DNA of 64,000 nt, from NCBI GenBank assembly GCA_036245525.1, contig BTPG01000003.1:142603859-142667858 (forward strand), given 5' to 3'. The notes under the pieces were generated by a model. It was given only the letters and a program-made list of their open reading frames with translations. It did not search any database and was not told the DNA's origin. The number at the start of each line of letters is the position of its first letter. Positions within the stretch are counted from its first letter, which is position 1. The stretch is from Semisulcospira habei (lineage: Eukaryota; Mollusca; Gastropoda; Semisulcospiridae). Of this stretch, positions 8,186 to 16,930 are shown piece by piece. The translations under genes and the position numbers were made by a program.

Positions 8186-9426
8186 ATGGCAGCAGGAGGA
8201 TTTAATCATGAAGATTTTGAAATGGATGACACGTATGATTTTGGTAATACAACAGATATGGCAGATATGACTGGTACAAGAAATATTTACAGTTTACGTC
8301 ACGAACTTTTAGAAACCAAAGTGAACTCATTTATGATCATGTTGGTGGCCGCCCAGACAACGTAGACCCTAATCAGTTTGAACTTGATGGCAAGGGTCAT
8401 TTATATTTAAATACTGTTGACAAAGGAAAAGTACTATTGACTAACAAAAAAGACCCTAGTAGGTTTAGGGCTTTAAGTACAATAAAAAATGAAGGTGGTG
8501 TTGGTGCCTTGCGTCAACTTGGTATTGGTGGGTCTCCTGTCACGCCAAGACTGGCTAGTGTTCTTCACGACACGCAAACAAAGTTGCCAACAGGGCAAGA
8601 GATTGAAATGGCACCAGTAACAAGCCTACCAGAAATAGCAAACACTGTGATACAAGAAACTTCATTTACTGAAGGTCAATTAAATGATGCTATGAAAACA
8701 ATAGACGACCCACCTTTGTCAATGAGGGAGATTATAGGTTTGGATAAATCACTGCAGACGATAAGAGGTGAGATGGTTAATAATCTTGCCAAACTGGGAG
8801 AGCTTGATAAACACATAGAACGTGAAAAAGAAAAACTGGCTACCGCAGACAATGGAAATCTTGACACAGAAATGAAAGAAAGAATCCAACACAGATTAAA
8901 TGATTTGCAGATAGAAAGATCTGGACGGTTAGAAACAATTAGTATTGGAAGACAAAAACTGAAATCACAGGTCAACAGAATTAGAGAAACTATTCAGAAA
9001 ATACTTCACGAAGACACTACTTTGGCTGAGAGACTTAAAACACTTTTCAGAGAACAGGGTATCACAATTGCTAGTTTAATTACAGCTCTGGGATTTATTA
9101 TCAGTACTGTTGTATTAGCTGTCTCCGGCAGTGGTGGTGGAGCACCCCCGGCACCAGCAACACCAACCCCGGGCCCACCGGCTCCCACAGATCCAAAAGA
9201 TTTACAGTCATGGGTAAAGAAACAACTGTCTCACATTTCAGACTTGCTTAAGAAATTGGCTCTGAAAGCAGTAGACGCGTTGCCTGGCATAATTGGCACG
9301 GTTGTCAGTTGGTTGATTAGTACTGCAGCAAAGGTAGTAGGGTTTATGGCAGAACATGTGTGGGTCTTTTTGGTTACAGTAGGAGGGTTGATGGTGGGTT
9401 ATTTAATGAAACAGATAAAGAAGTAA
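8186..9426 (+). pseudogene. Coiled-coil and membrane virion protein, one frameshift
   Basis: The frame from the ATG at 8186 starts MAAGGFNHEDFEMD and stops at 8365. From about 8330 the sequence continues in another frame to 9426, over 360 further residues. The switch lies in the AACTCATTTATGAT stretch near 8327-8335, where one T appears to be missing. The downstream part contains a VGGRPDN motif, LYLNTVDKGK, RFRALSTIKNEGG, a long charged helix probably coiled coil (about 8750-9010), a hydrophobic helix (about 9057-9125), a Pro/Ala linker, and a C-terminal hydrophobic region (about 9280-9410) ending in KQIKK. I recognise it as a conserved Polinton protein of unknown role. Its 3' end overlaps the facing gene by 24 bp. 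Confidence 0.75.
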
Positions 9427-10680
9427 AACCCCTAATCCTGTTAGACCTATTACCAATGCAGTTCTCTCTGACTCATGTGTGTCAGGGGTTGGTGTTGACT
9501 GTACTGGTTGTATGAGTGCCGGTGTTGGGGCCGGGGCCGGGGCCGGGGCCGGGGCCGGGGGTGTTACCGTCTGTAATGATTTTAATGACTGAACATGTGT
9601 GGTTGTTCCTCCTAAGTTTACAGATTGATTGAGACCGAGTTTTTGATCATGACCTGCAACAATGATTTCATTATTATAATTTGTGATTGTTCCCATTTGG
9701 AGTTGAAGGTCAGATGGTAACATGTATAACCCGATGCCAACTACAAAGTCAACTTTTGATCTGGCATATCTGAGAACGTCTTGATAGCGCTGTATGCTTG
9801 ATGGGAGATCTACTGTTGAATTGATTGAATCTTCTAGATTTGCCAGAAACTGTTTTTGTGCTTCAAATTTGCCACTTCCATTCAAAATGTTTGATTTTGT
9901 TAGTGATTGTGCTCCTAGTAAACACCAGACATATGTTCTGATAGACTCATTGACGCGCTCGACTCCTGCTTGAGTAAACCCGTCAGATTTATCTAAAATA
10001 AATGTGGTCCACGCGTTAGTCTGCTTCTGCTCTATTGATCCTATCCAGACTTGTGATTTTGATGAGAATGAAGTGTAACCAGGGTAATAATCTTGAGGGT
10101 ATTGTCTGTGACTCAAAGCGTAATACAATGTACCCATGCCTTTGTGATCATCAAGTTTTTGTGTAAAGTCATACTTAGTGCCAGGGTTAATGTTAAATTC
10201 ATTACAGATGCGTTCAAATGCTTTCATATCCATGGGGTTGTTAAACCTGTTGAAACTGGATTCAGTGGGCAGTGGTGTATGAAGTTCTGACAGTATACGT
10301 CTAAGCTGGTAATAAACATGGAAATGATAGACAGACTTAATCAGTTTGTTTGAGTGATTCAAATGGTCTGTGAATGAAACACCACAGCCTGTACTAGAAC
10401 ATAGTATGGCAAAGTTGAGTTGGTTTTGAAACATCTGTAGTGGACTTGAAGACCACTTTCTTGCAGTAGAGTCATCTGTTATTGGAGGGTTTAGGTAATG
10501 GTCAAACGGATTCGGTACTTTGACTTGAAATAGATCTTGTACGCTTGCGTCAGACACAGCTATGTCGAGTTGATTTAGTTGAATTATTTTCTGTTCATAA
10601 GTAGGTGCAACATTATATTTGGCATCCATATTAAATTGAAATGCGTTTGTTGTGGTGATGGTTGGTGATTTAAATTCCAT
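9403..10680 (-). CDS. Tail-anchored 425-residue virion-type protein with PA-repeat stalk
   Basis: 425 residues, intact. It has a large globular N-terminal region rich in aromatics with no recognised catalytic motif, including VQDLFQVKVPNPF near residue 50. Near residue 375 comes a Pro-Ala repeat (about eight PA units), encoded by a GGGGCC-type hexamer array at about 9527-9560, then a C-terminal transmembrane helix (about 408-424). This looks like a surface or membrane-anchored structural protein on a flexible stalk. I recognise a similar N-terminal motif in other invertebrate Polintons but know no function. The divergent neighbour starts only 24 bp away. Confidence 0.7.
   Translation of the reverse strand: MEFKSPTITTTNAFQFNMDAKYNVAPTYEQKIIQLNQLDIAVSDASVQDLFQVKVPNPFDHYLNPPITDDSTARKWSSSPLQMFQNQLNFAILCSSTGCGVSFTDHLNHSNKLIKSVYHFHVYYQLRRILSELHTPLPTESSFNRFNNPMDMKAFERICNEFNINPGTKYDFTQKLDDHKGMGTLYYALSHRQYPQDYYPGYTSFSSKSQVWIGSIEQKQTNAWTTFILDKSDGFTQAGVERVNESIRTYVWCLLGAQSLTKSNILNGSGKFEAQKQFLANLEDSINSTVDLPSSIQRYQDVLRYARSKVDFVVGIGLYMLPSDLQLQMGTITNYNNEIIVAGHDQKLGLNQSVNLGGTTTHVQSLKSLQTVTPPAPAPAPAPAPTPALIQPVQSTPTPDTHESERTALVIGLTGLGVLLLYLFH
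9525..9562. repeat. GGGGCC hexamer repeat encoding Pro-Ala stalk
   Basis: About five tandem GGGGCC/GGGGCCG units on the plus strand, read on the minus strand as CCCCGGCCCCGGC and encoding alternating Pro and Ala. It is a strongly GC-rich island in otherwise AT-rich element DNA, and being in multiples of six it keeps the frame. Confidence 0.8.
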
Positions 10681-10704
10681 CCTTTTTTATATGAGATAAT
10701 AAAA
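10681..10704. promoter_or_regulatory. 24-bp divergent intergenic region
   Basis: The complete sequence between two divergent start codons is 24 bp and contains TTTTTTATATGAGATAATAAAA. One strand offers TATAAAAAA and the other ATAATAAAA next to ATG. Two genes expressed from this must have extremely short leaders or use promoters inside each other's coding region. Inference from spacing. Confidence 0.5.
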
Positions 10705-11415
10705 ATGTTTATTACCTTAACAAATCTTGACACAAGCAAACCAGTGATGTTAACTAATGGGATTGATAATCGGGATGGTAGCAAGGCTGCAGCTATCCAT
10801 GAAATGTTCTATACAGTAAAATGGTTTAATATAGAAGATGATATATATAATAAAGTAATTTTTGGTGGTAAGACTGAAGCTTTACCGCCTGGTTATTATG
10901 ACTTTTGTACTATAGCTGAATGGTTTCAAAGTAATTTTAAAATTAAAGCAACTTTAAATCCAGCTAACCTACTTGTTACATTAGAATCTCCGACACAAGA
11001 TTGGCTAAAGATCTCAGATAGATTTGCATATTTACTTGGATTTTATACTGACGAAGATTGGTATAGATCAGATGATTTAGGTGAATTTAAGTTTGGTATT
11101 ATAACAATGAAGACCAAAAAACTAAAAATAACTGGAAAACGTCCTGTCAATTTGTCAGTACACAGAGTGCTAAATGTTTATTTGAAAGAACTAAACACAT
11201 CTGAGAATGTTCACAATGGAAAGCCTTCAACTTTGTTGAGATGTTTACCAACTGGAACTGCTCCGTATTGTGAAAGTGTAGTTGTTAGATTTCCTAATTT
11301 GCAGTTTAAGAAATTAGGTTCCAGTTTCTTTGAGTCACTGAGTATATCTGTAACTAATCAGGATGACAAACCAGTTCTTATGCATGATTTTAGTGTTGTG
11401 TTGGAAATTAAATAA
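10705..11415 (+). CDS. Penton-like minor capsid protein (Polinton)
   Basis: 236 residues, intact. Motifs match the Polinton penton/minor capsid family: LPPGYYDFCTIAEWF near residue 70, a RFAYLLGF segment near 110, LLRCLPTG near 174, then a beta-rich C-terminus ending DFSVVLEIK that corresponds to the family's terminal strand. The predominantly beta composition fits jelly-roll folds that close the fivefold vertices. It starts from ATAATAAAA-ATG and is followed 21 bp later by another gene in the same direction. Confidence 0.75.
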   Translation: MFITLTNLDTSKPVMLTNGIDNRDGSKAAAIHEMFYTVKWFNIEDDIYNKVIFGGKTEALPPGYYDFCTIAEWFQSNFKIKATLNPANLLVTLESPTQDWLKISDRFAYLLGFYTDEDWYRSDDLGEFKFGIITMKTKKLKITGKRPVNLSVHRVLNVYLKELNTSENVHNGKPSTLLRCLPTGTAPYCESVVVRFPNLQFKKLGSSFFESLSISVTNQDDKPVLMHDFSVVLEIK

Positions 11416-11436
11416 TTTTATTTTTGTTTATAAAAA

Positions 11437-12312
11437 ATGAGTGGTGGTCCAAAGTTGAGAATCATACCAGTTGCATGTCCAGTAACAGAATTGAAAGATT
11501 TGGCAGACGTACAGGATTTTGAGAAGGAGGGGGATGTTGGAGAAATATATGGTTTTGAACTTGATTCAAATGGCATGTACAAGAGGAAAGTAATTGTTGA
11601 CATGAAAGACGGTGAAAAACAGATTCCTAAACTTGGTCAGCTACGTGATGTTACTGTACCTACTCCACCTGTAAATAATTCGCCCTACAACTTAATACAT
11701 GTGGGAAATAAGTGGGTGGTTTCACCTGTACCTGTTCCACCACCCACAATTGACTGGGACATAAAGTTGGAATTTATTAGTCCTTATGTATACACTGATG
11801 ACGAAGGTGCCTTAGTGTTTAGGAAGGTTGTTAATTCTGGGCCGCTTATTGTAAGTCTTGTTCCAAGCTTTGCCCCAGACAACAATAGCAGAGAAAAACT
11901 GAAAGTTGAAAATTATGAGAGACGGCGGTATCTTCTTACAACTAGAAAGGGTAGATCAGATACTTCTGTTGTGTTTATGCCAGCAAGCTTAGTCGTGGCT
12001 AGAGAAGCGACAATAGTATTTGAAATTATCATGAAATCTGTTGCTACTGCTAAAGAGGCTCAAATTGCACAGGGAATTAAACTTACATGGGACGAAACAG
12101 TAACAGAATCATCAAAGGTCTTTATTGCTATTACAAAAAATAATGATGTTATTAATGTTTCGAGCAGTGTTCCAGCTGTCAAGGTGGTGGTCGACAAAAC
12201 AACTTTTGTTCGTCTAACTTACATAAACCTTGAACACATTGATCTTGTTGCATTTTATTATGCCAGCAAATTGTATACTTTTGAAGAGTTGCAAAATGTA
12301 ATTGCTGATTAA
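11437..12312 (+). CDS. Unknown 291-residue beta-rich protein
   Basis: 291 residues, no signal peptide or transmembrane segment. The first 75 residues are charged; a Pro/Val-rich linker (about residues 80-108) leads to a beta-rich C-terminal domain with many Val/Ile/Thr. A virion surface or fibre-like protein would fit the linker-plus-beta layout and the position directly after the penton gene, but I do not recognise the family. It starts at GTTTATAAAAA-ATG and ends in TTAAATAAA, overlapping a poly(A) signal. Confidence 0.6.
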   Translation: MSGGPKLRIIPVACPVTELKDLADVQDFEKEGDVGEIYGFELDSNGMYKRKVIVDMKDGEKQIPKLGQLRDVTVPTPPVNNSPYNLIHVGNKWVVSPVPVPPPTIDWDIKLEFISPYVYTDDEGALVFRKVVNSGPLIVSLVPSFAPDNNSREKLKVENYERRRYLLTTRKGRSDTSVVFMPASLVVAREATIVFEIIMKSVATAKEAQIAQGIKLTWDETVTESSKVFIAITKNNDVINVSSSVPAVKVVVDKTTFVRLTYINLEHIDLVAFYYASKLYTFEELQNVIAD

Positions 12313-12341
12313 ATAAAAAAAAATATTTGTGAATTAAAAAA

Positions 12342-13028
12342 ATGGTAAACTTCTATCCGCAACTACCAACGCTTGATCCGACTGAAACAAATGTGATGAC
12401 TAAAACAACGCTTGCGCCTGATCCACATATGCCAATTGCTTCAGATAAAACATTACAGGCAGATGCATTCAGATTAAATAATATTACAGAATCTTTGAAA
12501 TATTTGGAGAGTGAGGAGGCTAAGTACTCACGGTGCAAAAGGAGGTATAAGTCAGTATTTAATTCTGTTCAAAACACTTCTATGGCTATTGGTGCAGTTT
12601 CAGCTTCATGTTCTGTAGGGGGTATTGTTCTGTTCGCCACAGGAATTGGGAGTTTGGCTGGAATAGCAGTTGAGGGTGTTAGCATTGCTACATGCCTGGC
12701 TTGCTTTGGTTTGGAAGCCTTGAACAAGAGGTTTCACACGAAATTACAGAAACATGAAGCATTGAGTACGCTTGCTGGTGCAAAGCTGAGCAGTATGAAA
12801 CTTATTATCAGTAAGGCATTGAATGATAATTTTATTGATGATGAAGAATTTAAGCGGGTCCAGGATGATTTAAATAATTACAAAAAACAGAAGTCAGAAA
12901 TACAAAATAAAATGCGTAGTCAATCTCCAGTGAATGTTGAAGAACTAAAGGCTAGTTTTTTAGCAGAGGGAAAAAGGATAGGGGTACAGGAAACCACAGA
13001 AAAACTACACAATCTTTTAAACAAATAA
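12342..13028 (+). CDS. Conserved hydrophobic-core protein with coiled coil (Polinton)
   Basis: 228 residues, intact. A Tyr/Lys/Arg-rich helix (about residues 56-75) precedes a hydrophobic Gly/Ala/Ser-rich region likely to span a membrane twice (81-126), then a Lys-rich helix, an acidic IDDEEFKRVQDD segment (about 168-180) and a Lys/Gln-rich C-terminal helix. I recognise this organisation in hypothetical proteins repeated across cnidarian and mollusc genomes, which are Polinton genes. Role unknown; a membrane-interacting virion protein is plausible. Confidence 0.65.
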   Translation: MVNFYPQLPTLDPTETNVMTKTTLAPDPHMPIASDKTLQADAFRLNNITESLKYLESEEAKYSRCKRRYKSVFNSVQNTSMAIGAVSASCSVGGIVLFATGIGSLAGIAVEGVSIATCLACFGLEALNKRFHTKLQKHEALSTLAGAKLSSMKLIISKALNDNFIDDEEFKRVQDDLNNYKKQKSEIQNKMRSQSPVNVEELKASFLAEGKRIGVQETTEKLHNLLNK

Positions 13029-13054
13029 AAATCAGATTTGGTAATCGTTTATTA

Positions 13055-13147
13055 ATGTCATACACTTCGCAGAGAGATGACACGTCATTTACACCACTTG
13101 TGCCTGATTATTTAACCCCATCAGCACCACCGCCAGAGTATTACTGA
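13055..13147 (+). CDS. Possible 30-residue microprotein with PSAP and PPEY late-domain motifs
   Basis: A 30-codon frame starts 26 bp after the previous stop and fits the element's gene spacing. Residues 22-25 are PSAP and residues 26-29 are PPEY, so a P(S/T)AP motif abuts a PPxY motif, and the chain ends Tyr-Tyr. In known viruses P(T/S)AP binds the ESCRT-I subunit TSG101 and PPxY binds NEDD4-family ubiquitin ligases; adenovirus protein VI also uses PPxY. The frame has no stop, its start follows GTTTATTA, and a homopolymer A/T tract follows its TGA. It is short enough to be chance, but two abutting motifs at the very C-terminus are unlikely by chance. Confidence 0.45.
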   Translation: MSYTSQRDDTSFTPLVPDYLTPSAPPPEYY

Positions 13148-13197
13148 GAAAAAAAAGTTTTTTTATTGTCCTTGTATCTTGACAAATCTGACCGAGT

Positions 13198-13310
13198 AAG
13201 TTGTGACTTAAGTCAAGTTGTTGTAAGAACTTATAAGAACTTACAGTAAGTAATTAATAAGTTCTTATGATAAGTAATTAATAAGTTCTTATGATAAGTA
13301 ACTTAAAGGT
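13198..13310. repeat. Subterminal 24-bp tandem repeats of the Polinton
   Basis: Two direct copies and a partial of a 24-bp unit (AAGTAATTAATAAGTTCTTA plus TGAT), preceded by inverted variants with TTATAAGAACTTA. The AGTTCTTA/TAAGAACT core occurs in both orientations. Position just beyond the last gene suggests subterminal repeats near the right terminus. Confidence 0.65.
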
Positions 13311-13990
13311 TACCTCTGCAGGTTCTTAAAAGTTAGTTGTAACTTGCTAGTAACGTATAAAGTTTTACTTTGAAAATCGTGTTTCTCAGAAATCGACTCT
13401 GACAGGGGGGTGTGTAAAAAGTCATTAGTTTATTATAGAGTGCACTGACAGGATTTTGGTTTGATTTGAGAGAAACGACAGTGTGGACGTTAACGACCGT
13501 AATTAGTTAATTATTGGGGTTAATGAAGACAATGGGTAATTCGAAGTCTTTGGAAAGTACTATTCTCGACTGGAAATGGTCATCATTTTTTTTTTTTAAC
13601 AATGTGTGATTAAGTTTTGTCAGAGACAATAGTTAGAATCCGGGGAAAAATGAAAGGTGACGTCACACGAGTGTTTTGTTATCAAAAAACGTAAAAAGAT
13701 GACGTCGTCAAAAAATCTCTTGTATTGTACTTTCTTATTTCTCTGCACTCTCAGAAAGCTGTTCCGTCCACGATGATTCAAGATGACTTGTATTTTCTAC
13801 GGTTTTATAAAAGAGTCGTGAGTTGCCCCACGGTACTTTCAGCAAGCATTTCATTGTACTGCATTTCAGTAAAGTCTCGCTTTTCACATAAATGGACTCA
13901 TTGTCTCTTGCCACGACAGAGCAGTGTGGGCTATAGGCTCGTGTTTGGACTACAGCGTACTTGGGAAAAGGTCTGGCTTTCATGAATTAC
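13311..13990. other. Non-coding, probable right end of Polinton and host flank
   Basis: No convincing gene. There are two CRE-like sites (TGACGTCA near 13659 and TGACGTCGTCA near 13700), a poly-T run near 13590, and a 24-bp stretch near 13746-13770 that recurs inverted near 20320 (GTGGACGGAACAGCTTTCTG), so at least the right part is host repeat DNA. The exact Polinton boundary lies somewhere here. Confidence 0.5.
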
Positions 13991-14180
13991 AATTTTAATC
14001 AGTCCTCCAAGAAAAGGTTATGTTTCATAAGTGTTTGTTTATTGCTGATTTTTATTCTCCATTGTGAAAAATAATACCCAAATTTTTTCATGCCCTTCGA
14101 AGACTCCGAGCGAATCAGAAAATATCCTTCAACCAACATAATCAATATCCAAGGAACACGATGCAAATGTAAAAGCTTAC

Positions 14181-14241
14181 CGCTGGTTAGTAGATGCAGC
14201 ATGAGCATCAAAACGAATACAAGACATTTCTTCATGTCCAT
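14181..14241 (-). CDS. First coding exon, signal peptide of a small secreted protein
   Basis: On the minus strand an ATG (14241, or 14235 two codons on) opens a hydrophobic leader, MKKCLVFVLMLMLHLLTS, then reaches GCG|GTAAGC, a good 5' splice site in phase 1. A TATA-like TATAAAAA lies about 110 bp upstream near 14350. Length, phase and leader match the exons at 25117 and 48968, suggesting a paralogous family. Downstream exons of this copy were not found and may lie beyond the Polinton. Confidence 0.5.
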
Positions 14242-14572
14242 GGTCTCGCTTTCCCTTCCGTGCGAATATGACGTAATATCCAATGGCTACAGAGCGTCCT
14301 GTCCGTCTGCTATTATACCAAATAAAGTACTGCCAAAAGCTGGTAGTGACATTTTTATATGAGAGGCCGTAACCAAAGCTGGCTAAATTTGTGTGCTGGT
14401 ATGTAATTTTGACCTTACGGCATGCCTTAAGGTCCAAAATCACAGACCATCACACATTATATTCTGACAACAACTATTACAACTAGGAGAAGGAAAAAAC
14501 AGGACCAGTCCAACCACTAACTTCCTCATAAAATCTGAGATCGTTTAAGTATTGCTTGTCGACGTTGTGAAT

Positions 14573-14594
14573 GTGTGCGTGCGTGCGTGTGTGA

Positions 14595-14628
<34 letters not shown>

Positions 14629-14671
14629 GTGCGCGCGTGCGTGCAAGTGTGTGTGTGTGTGTGTGTGTGCA
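14573..14671. repeat. (GT)n microsatellite
   Basis: An impure (GT)n array with GCGT interruptions. The apparent His-Thr reading frames through it are low-complexity artefacts. Confidence 0.95.
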
Positions 14672-14739
14672 ATTTCACTTCCCCCTCGTCGACACAAAAC
14701 AGTCCCACAAGCAAACATTTAAACTAAAAACCACCAATC

Positions 14740-14806
14740 TGCAAGAGGCATAGATCCTCATAAGCCCCCGCATTCTGCGGGAGCTCATGAGGATCTATGC
14801 CTCTTT
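14740..14806. repeat. Palindromic MITE, family 1
   Basis: A near-perfect hairpin: TGCAAGAGGCATAGATCCTC, then a C-rich step, a short loop, and the reverse complement. Further copies or partial copies are at 16024, 17901, 19482, 25432, 27844, 50652, 60942 and 63472. The best-preserved copy (60942) sits inside a longer unit with TTAAGCCCTTCACTGCC at one end and GGCAGTAAATGGGCTA at the other. Confidence 0.85.
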
Positions 14807-14815
14807 TTGACCTCA

Positions 14816-15194
14816 TTTACATGTTCGTCAGGGAGGCGATGTTGCCACTGGATAAAACATGACAATGGAACTCTGAAGTACTTTATGGTGAATTATGAGT
14901 GCAAGCTGTAAGTGTTTCATTAAGTGGAACAATATTGCCCAGCAATAAAATGTAAGCAGGCACTTCGGACAACATGTATCAGTGCCGATCCATTTTAGGC
15001 TCAGTGTTATTGCAGTATTTTCGGTGACTTGACGGCAGTCAGCATTGTTTTGCGTGCAATGGCGCAGGAAGATTTCTTCCAAGGGGAAGTTTGGTCAAGC
15101 TCTGAAAAATCGAACGACTAGCCAGGTGTTATGGTATTTAACCCCTTCATCGCCATGTCACACTTCTCCTCCGCGATCACTCTGAGTGCTAAGT
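14816..15194. other. Non-coding stretch
   Basis: No gene, RNA or recognisable element. A TTTAACCCCTTCATCGCC near 15138 resembles the TTAA-type MITE ends elsewhere in the window, so a decayed MITE end is possible. Confidence 0.4.
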
Positions 15195-15205
15195 GAGACA
15201 CAAAT

Positions 15206-15895
15206 CATCATCATCATCATCATCAGTCCCTTGCCCGAACTGGGCGTTGGGGGGACTGAAAGGCAGCAGCAACAGACAGTGCTCTCCACTGAGTTCTATT
15301 TTGGGCGGTGGCAAGCAAGTCTGACATCTCGAGTTCGGTCCATTCTTTTATGTTTGCGACCCAACTCTTTCTTTGACGACCTCGCCGACGACTTCCTTCG
15401 AGAGTGCCTTGGAGGATAGTCTTGGACAAGGTGTTGTGTCGGGTCACGTGGCCAAACCAAGCAAGCTTGCGCCGTTTCACGGTTGCCAGAAGGGGTTCAT
15501 GTGGGCCCACCAGGGAAGTGACGATGCTCCGTACATATTCGTTGGTCTTGTGCTCGCGGTACGAGATGCGGAGCAACTTCCTCAGGCACTTGTTCTCAAA
15601 GGCCTGGATTTTCTTTTCTGAGTCTGCAAGCAGTGTCCAAGTCTCACAGCCGTAGAGTAGAATAGACACTATGAGGGACTTGTAAAGCCTGTACTTGATG
15701 GTGAAGCTGATGGAGTTACTTCGCCATATCCTGTCCAGCCTGGCCATTGCGGATGTTGCTGTACCTATCCTGATACGGATCTCTGCTATGCAACTACCGT
15801 CTTTGGACAGGGTGGCTCCCAAGTACTTGAAGCTATTGACCTCTTCTAGCTTTTGGCCATTCATGTGAATGTTGCTGCTGCTGTCCCGGAAGTAG
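15206..15895 (-). mobile_element. 5'-truncated LINE (RT C-terminus) with target duplication
   Basis: On the minus strand about 213 residues of the C-terminal part of a non-LTR retrotransposon ORF2 are readable (KYLGATLSKDG, LYGCETWTL, RRRGRQRKSW motifs). The element ends in (GAT)n at its 3' side (15206-15225). An 11-bp direct repeat, GAGACACAAAT, flanks it at 15195-15205 and 15896-15906, so it inserted by target-primed reverse transcription and was 5'-truncated. It belongs to the same family as the decayed LINE at 28.9-30.9 kb. Confidence 0.9.
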
Positions 15896-16049
15896 GAGAC
15901 ACAAATGATGACTAATTAAGTGATCACAAAATTCGTTTCTAAAGTCTTTGTTATTTCCAAACAATTTCAAAGACATCAAGCCATCTAGAGAACATGGTCA
16001 CAAAATGGTATCAGCGAGGGACATAGATAATCATGAGCCCCCGCAACTG

Positions 16050-16055
<6 letters not shown>

Positions 16056-16146
<91 letters not shown>

Positions 16147-16189
16147 CGTGCGTGCGTGCGCGTGTGTGTGTGTGTGTGTGTTGTTGTTT
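16056..16189. repeat. (GT)n microsatellite
   Basis: A long (GT)n array with a GCGT-rich end. A half copy of MITE family 1 (ATAATCATGAGCCCCCGCAA) lies just before it at about 16024-16049. Confidence 0.95.
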
Positions 16190-16199
16190 GTTTTGTTTT

Positions 16200-16930
16200 G
16201 TTGATTTTTTTAGGGGGGAGGGGGGGTGCATGGAAGGGGGGGGGGATGGTGCTTTAATTTTTATTTTTCTAATGACTGTTCGTTTGTTGTTGTTGTTGTT
16301 TTTGCTTTTTACGTTTTCTTTATATGATAGGCATAAGTCGACTGATTTTGAGCACTGTGTTTTTATTTACACAAAAGTAACATACCTCCTCCGACAGATA
16401 AAGCTTCGAAAAGACACGTCTCTGTTATGTGAAATATTTCCTGACCGTTTTTCGAATCAGGCAGAGACAACACCCGATTTTGCTAGAGAAATAATCTTCC
16501 TCCGTTTTGCAACTGTCTATTTAGACTGATTTAAAGTTTTGCCACTGCTAAGACTCTATCAATTTCTCAAGAAGGTGACTGCCAGGCGTGTATTAGTAGT
16601 AGTAGTAGTAGTAGTAGTATATTGCGGGTGTTGATGATATGCTCTTTTTACAAAGTAGTTAGCGCTAAAAATGTCAGTGAATTTATGAGATTTTATGAGA
16701 CAATGAATGCCAACTGAAAACATACATCATGAGGTCTGCAACTTTCGCGCGCACCACCACACAGAGTTGTACAAGGAAAATGAACGCTCGGCAAACATAA
16801 AAATTTAACGTTGAATAGTCATCCTTCCGTGTCATCGTTATGCAGGACAATTTGTTCCTTCACGATAATAGGGTTCACTACGAGAGTGTACATTCTGCGG
16901 AGAAGCTTGCATAGCGGCTTACGCAGAGTT
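16200..16930. other. Non-coding stretch with low complexity
   Basis: Contains G-rich and (GTT)n tracts near 16210-16300 and (AGT)n at about 16594-16620. No gene supported. Confidence 0.5.

Larger units (their letters stand above)
1..13320. mobile_element. Polinton/Maverick (adintovirus-like) element, left end outside window
   Basis: About 13 kb of AT-rich, gene-dense DNA carries the hallmark Polinton set: rve integrase, protein-primed family B DNA polymerase, FtsK/HerA-type packaging ATPase, double-jelly-roll major capsid protein and a penton-like protein, with several small membrane proteins. The integrase resembles the C. elegans F54H12.3 type and the capsid protein the F54H12.2 type, both known to be Polinton-derived. 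Intergenic distances are mostly under 40 bp and convergent genes overlap at their 3' ends, a virus-like layout unlike the surrounding host DNA. The last gene ends near 13147 and is followed by subterminal tandem repeats, so the right end lies between about 13.3 and 13.9 kb. I could not fix the terminal inverted repeat because its partner is off-window. Confidence 0.93.

Noticed and set aside
15948..16529. 193-codon frame with a long Cys-Val run
   Set aside because: It is the translation of a (GT)n microsatellite; no homology or start context.
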